A stretch of DNA of 7,357 nt from Clostridia bacterium (lineage in GTDB: Bacteria; Bacillota_A; Clostridia; Christensenellales; Borkfalkiaceae), in contig JAFTRD010000072.1 in NCBI GenBank assembly GCA_017462425.1, positions 1 through 7,357 of the forward strand, given 5' to 3'. Below the pieces are notes generated by a model. It saw only the letters and a program-made list of their open reading frames with translations. It made no database searches and was not told where the DNA came from. Shown in pieces: positions 6,236-7,357 of the stretch. The first letter of the stretch is position 1. Each line of letters begins with the position of its first letter. The position numbers were made by a program, and so were the translations under genes.

Positions 6236-6457
6236 ATGAACTGTAATTCTTGTTGTTCTAATAATAACAACTGTCTTTGGATTTTAATCCTTGCCCTCGT
6301 ACTCTCTAATAGAAATATCTGCTTAGAGAATATTTTAAGCGGCTGCGGCTGGCCTATTATTATTGCGCTTTTATACTGTATGTGCAAAAACGGCTCGCTC
6401 GCTTCCATTATTAACGGTCTGTGCGGCAACTCCTGCGGTTGCGGCTGCGGCTGTTAA
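6236..6457 (+). CDS. Small cysteine-rich hydrophobic protein (HCB-like, function unknown)
   Basis: This 73-residue protein has 13 cysteines (3, 6, 7, 13, 29, 37, 48, 50, 63, 67, 69, 71, 73). The N-terminus is MNCNSCCSNNNNC. One hydrophobic helix (about 14-24, WILILALVLS) and a second (about 39-50) follow, and the tail is a Cys-Gly repeat, CGNSCGCGCGC. Similar Asn/Cys-rich proteins with a short membrane-like segment are frequent in Clostridia and are often named, misleadingly, chorion class high-cysteine HCB protein. No function is established. A spore-coat or envelope cross-linked protein, a metal-binding protein or a membrane micropeptide are all possible. It is a single-gene unit, divergent from the ECF-coaX operon and convergent with the M50-like gene. 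The excellent Shine-Dalgarno site argues that it is truly translated. Confidence 0.8.
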   Translation: MNCNSCCSNNNNCLWILILALVLSNRNICLENILSGCGWPIIIALLYCMCKNGSLASIINGLCGNSCGCGCGC

Positions 6458-6463
6458 AAACCG

Positions 6464-6484
6464 TCACGCTTAACCAAGGCGTGA
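6464..6484 (+). repeat. Hairpin just after the cysteine-rich gene
   Basis: TCACGC (6464-6469) pairs with GCGTGA (6479-6484) around a 9-nt loop, starting 7 nt after the stop codon. It is followed by AAATAAGC and then an A-run, not a T-run, so it is not a canonical intrinsic terminator. It may protect the 3' end of the mRNA. Confidence 0.35.
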
Positions 6485-6518
6485 AATAAGCAAAAAAGTC
6501 TCACTCATTCAATTGATA

Positions 6519-6552
6519 TGCCCCCCAAAAGTTTCTCACCTTTTGGGGGGCA
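6519..6552. terminator. Strong 13-bp hairpin between convergent genes, terminator-like
   Basis: TGCCCCCCAAAAG (6519-6531) pairs perfectly with CTTTTGGGGGGCA (6540-6552) around an 8-nt loop. It sits between two genes that end toward it (stops at 6457 and 6601), the usual place for a bidirectional terminator. However, neither strand has a T-tract directly after the stem. On the plus strand CACTTCCTAGTG follows. On the minus strand a run of six T comes only after about 22 nt. It is therefore a strong RNA stem whose terminator role is likely by position only. Confidence 0.5.
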
Positions 6553-6600
6553 CTTCCTAGTGTTAGATGCCGTATTTATAAACAAATGAATATCTTATAC

Positions 6601-7357
6601 TTATACGCCGTATAGTTCTTTGAGCAATTTTTTCTCGTACTTTCGAACGCCTGCTAAGGGCTCTTGTTCCAGCGCATATTCAAGCCTTAACAGAATTTCT
6701 TCTTTCTCTTTTTCATTCCCGCAAAGCGTTGCGTAAGCAAATTCAGAACGCAACGTATCAAGCGTTCCCTCGTTCTCTTTTAGTTCTTGAACGAAAGCAT
6801 AGTAACACTCGGCTGCCTCCTTATCTTCCTGTAAACGACAATACGTAAACGTGATTTCTGAACAAATAGGCAAGAGATATTCCGTCGGAAGATACTCTAA
6901 ACAATCCTCTAAACGAAGTATACTTTCCACCGCTTTTTGCTTTTCTCCCCCGTCGAGGTAATAAGCGTAGCGATAGTACTGAATGAGAGAAAAATAAACG
7001 TCGTCCTCGGAAAGCTGGGGAGAATTGAAATACAAGCTCTTATCAATTTCGCTCGGGGTATACCCTTGCGCAAGATAGCCTTGAATGGTAAAAATATGCG
7101 TGGCGGTTACCATAGAGGGTTCGTTTTTAATGAGCCCGAATATAATAGCGCCGTCGTATTGAGGGGAAAAGGAATTAAATTTACCAACAGAAGGTAGGCG
7201 CAGTACGGTAAAGTTGCTCCCACGCTTGCCCAAAGGAAGGGATTGTTTACGAGGATAACGACGGGCAGTAGGAGAAGAATATACGCCGACTGCAACAAAA
7301 GTCCGCCCAAAGCGAAAAACGTAAACCTTTCTCTTATTTTTTCGCATCAGTGGGATA
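6601..7357 (-). CDS. Probable M50-like membrane protein, N-terminus off-window, with two compensating frameshifts
   Basis: The frame is open from the right edge to TAA at 6601, so ATG 7347 is probably internal. Residues from about 7166 to the stop look genuine: QYDGAIIFGLIKNEPSM, then a region of probable TPR-like helices rich in Leu, Tyr and Glu. The stretch between about 7315 and 7165 in this frame is basic and unlike a domain. In the neighbouring frame the same DNA reads ALGGLLLQSAYILLLLP, later YCAYLLLVNLIPFP: membrane helices that join smoothly to the conserved text on both sides (KVYVF before, QYDGAI after). So the ancestral protein runs VYVF-ALGG...LIPFP-QYDGA, with a one-base gain near 7315-7319 (A-run) and a one-base loss near 7161-7172 (GGGG/AAAA runs). 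The layout recalls M50 (site-2 protease-like) proteins, whose HExxH would lie beyond the window. The family assignment is tentative. Confidence 0.55.
   Translation of the reverse strand, partial: IPLMRKNKRKVYVFRFGRTFVAVGVYSSPTARRYPRKQSLPLGKRGSNFTVLRLPSVGKFNSFSPQYDGAIIFGLIKNEPSMVTATHIFTIQGYLAQGYTPSEIDKSLYFNSPQLSEDDVYFSLIQYYRYAYYLDGGEKQKAVESILRLEDCLEYLPTEYLLPICSEITFTYCRLQEDKEAAECYYAFVQELKENEGTLDTLRSEFAYATLCGNEKEKEEILLRLEYALEQEPLAGVRKYEKKLLKELYGV

Noticed and set aside
7107..7310. Separate 67-residue membrane protein in the alternative frame
   Set aside because: Its hydrophobic part continues the flanking protein on both sides and its start is a TTG without a ribosome binding site, so it is better read as a segment of the frameshifted gene than as an independent gene.

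Overview
The window looks like chromosomal DNA from a Gram-positive anaerobe of the Clostridia type, probably an uncultured gut lineage. The reasons are the gene content (RqcP/YabO, type III pantothenate kinase, an ECF-transporter S component, homoserine dehydrogenase with a C-terminal ACT domain, a fused IspDF, a tiny cysteine-rich protein of a kind common in Clostridia), strong AGGAGG-type ribosome binding sites and AT-rich spacers with sigma-A-like promoters. No species call is possible from the sequence alone. I see no tRNA, rRNA, CRISPR array or insertion sequence.

Left part (1-951). The minus strand carries the first 202 codons of rpoB, running off the left edge. A 345-bp AT-rich spacer separates it from the divergent rqcP. 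The spacer holds two good sigma-A-type promoters pointing in opposite directions and placed so that the two 5' leaders overlap by about 95 nt. It also holds an 11-bp inverted repeat inside the rpoB leader.

Centre-left, plus strand (952-2332). rqcP (ribosome quality control) is followed after 10 bp by a bifunctional ispDF (methylerythritol phosphate isoprenoid pathway). ispDF ends tail-to-tail against the next operon, with the two stop codons overlapping in TTAA.

Centre-right, minus strand (2329-6081). A compact four-gene operon reads ECF S component, coaX, hom, RimK-like ATP-grasp ligase, with gaps of 14, 6 and 21 bp. It sits behind a strong promoter (TTGCAA-N17-TATAAT) whose -10 box lies inside a perfect 16-bp palindrome. 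The first two genes suggest pantothenate uptake followed by its phosphorylation for coenzyme A. The third commits aspartate semialdehyde to homoserine. The substrate of the fourth is unknown.

Right part (6082-7357). A 73-residue protein with 13 cysteines is encoded on the plus strand. Two hairpins follow it in the convergent spacer. On the minus strand is the C-terminal part of a probable M50-like membrane protein that continues past the right edge. This last gene has a continuous reading frame only because two opposite one-base shifts about 150 bp apart cancel out. Between them the real hydrophobic coding sequence lies in another frame, so a simple translation of the ORF gives a false N-terminal third. 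This is either a sequencing artefact in homopolymers or a decaying or compensated gene.

Most of the window is ordinary housekeeping. The places most worth a second look are the double frameshift, the interlocked rpoB/rqcP promoters, the cysteine-rich small protein and the palindrome over the operon promoter.
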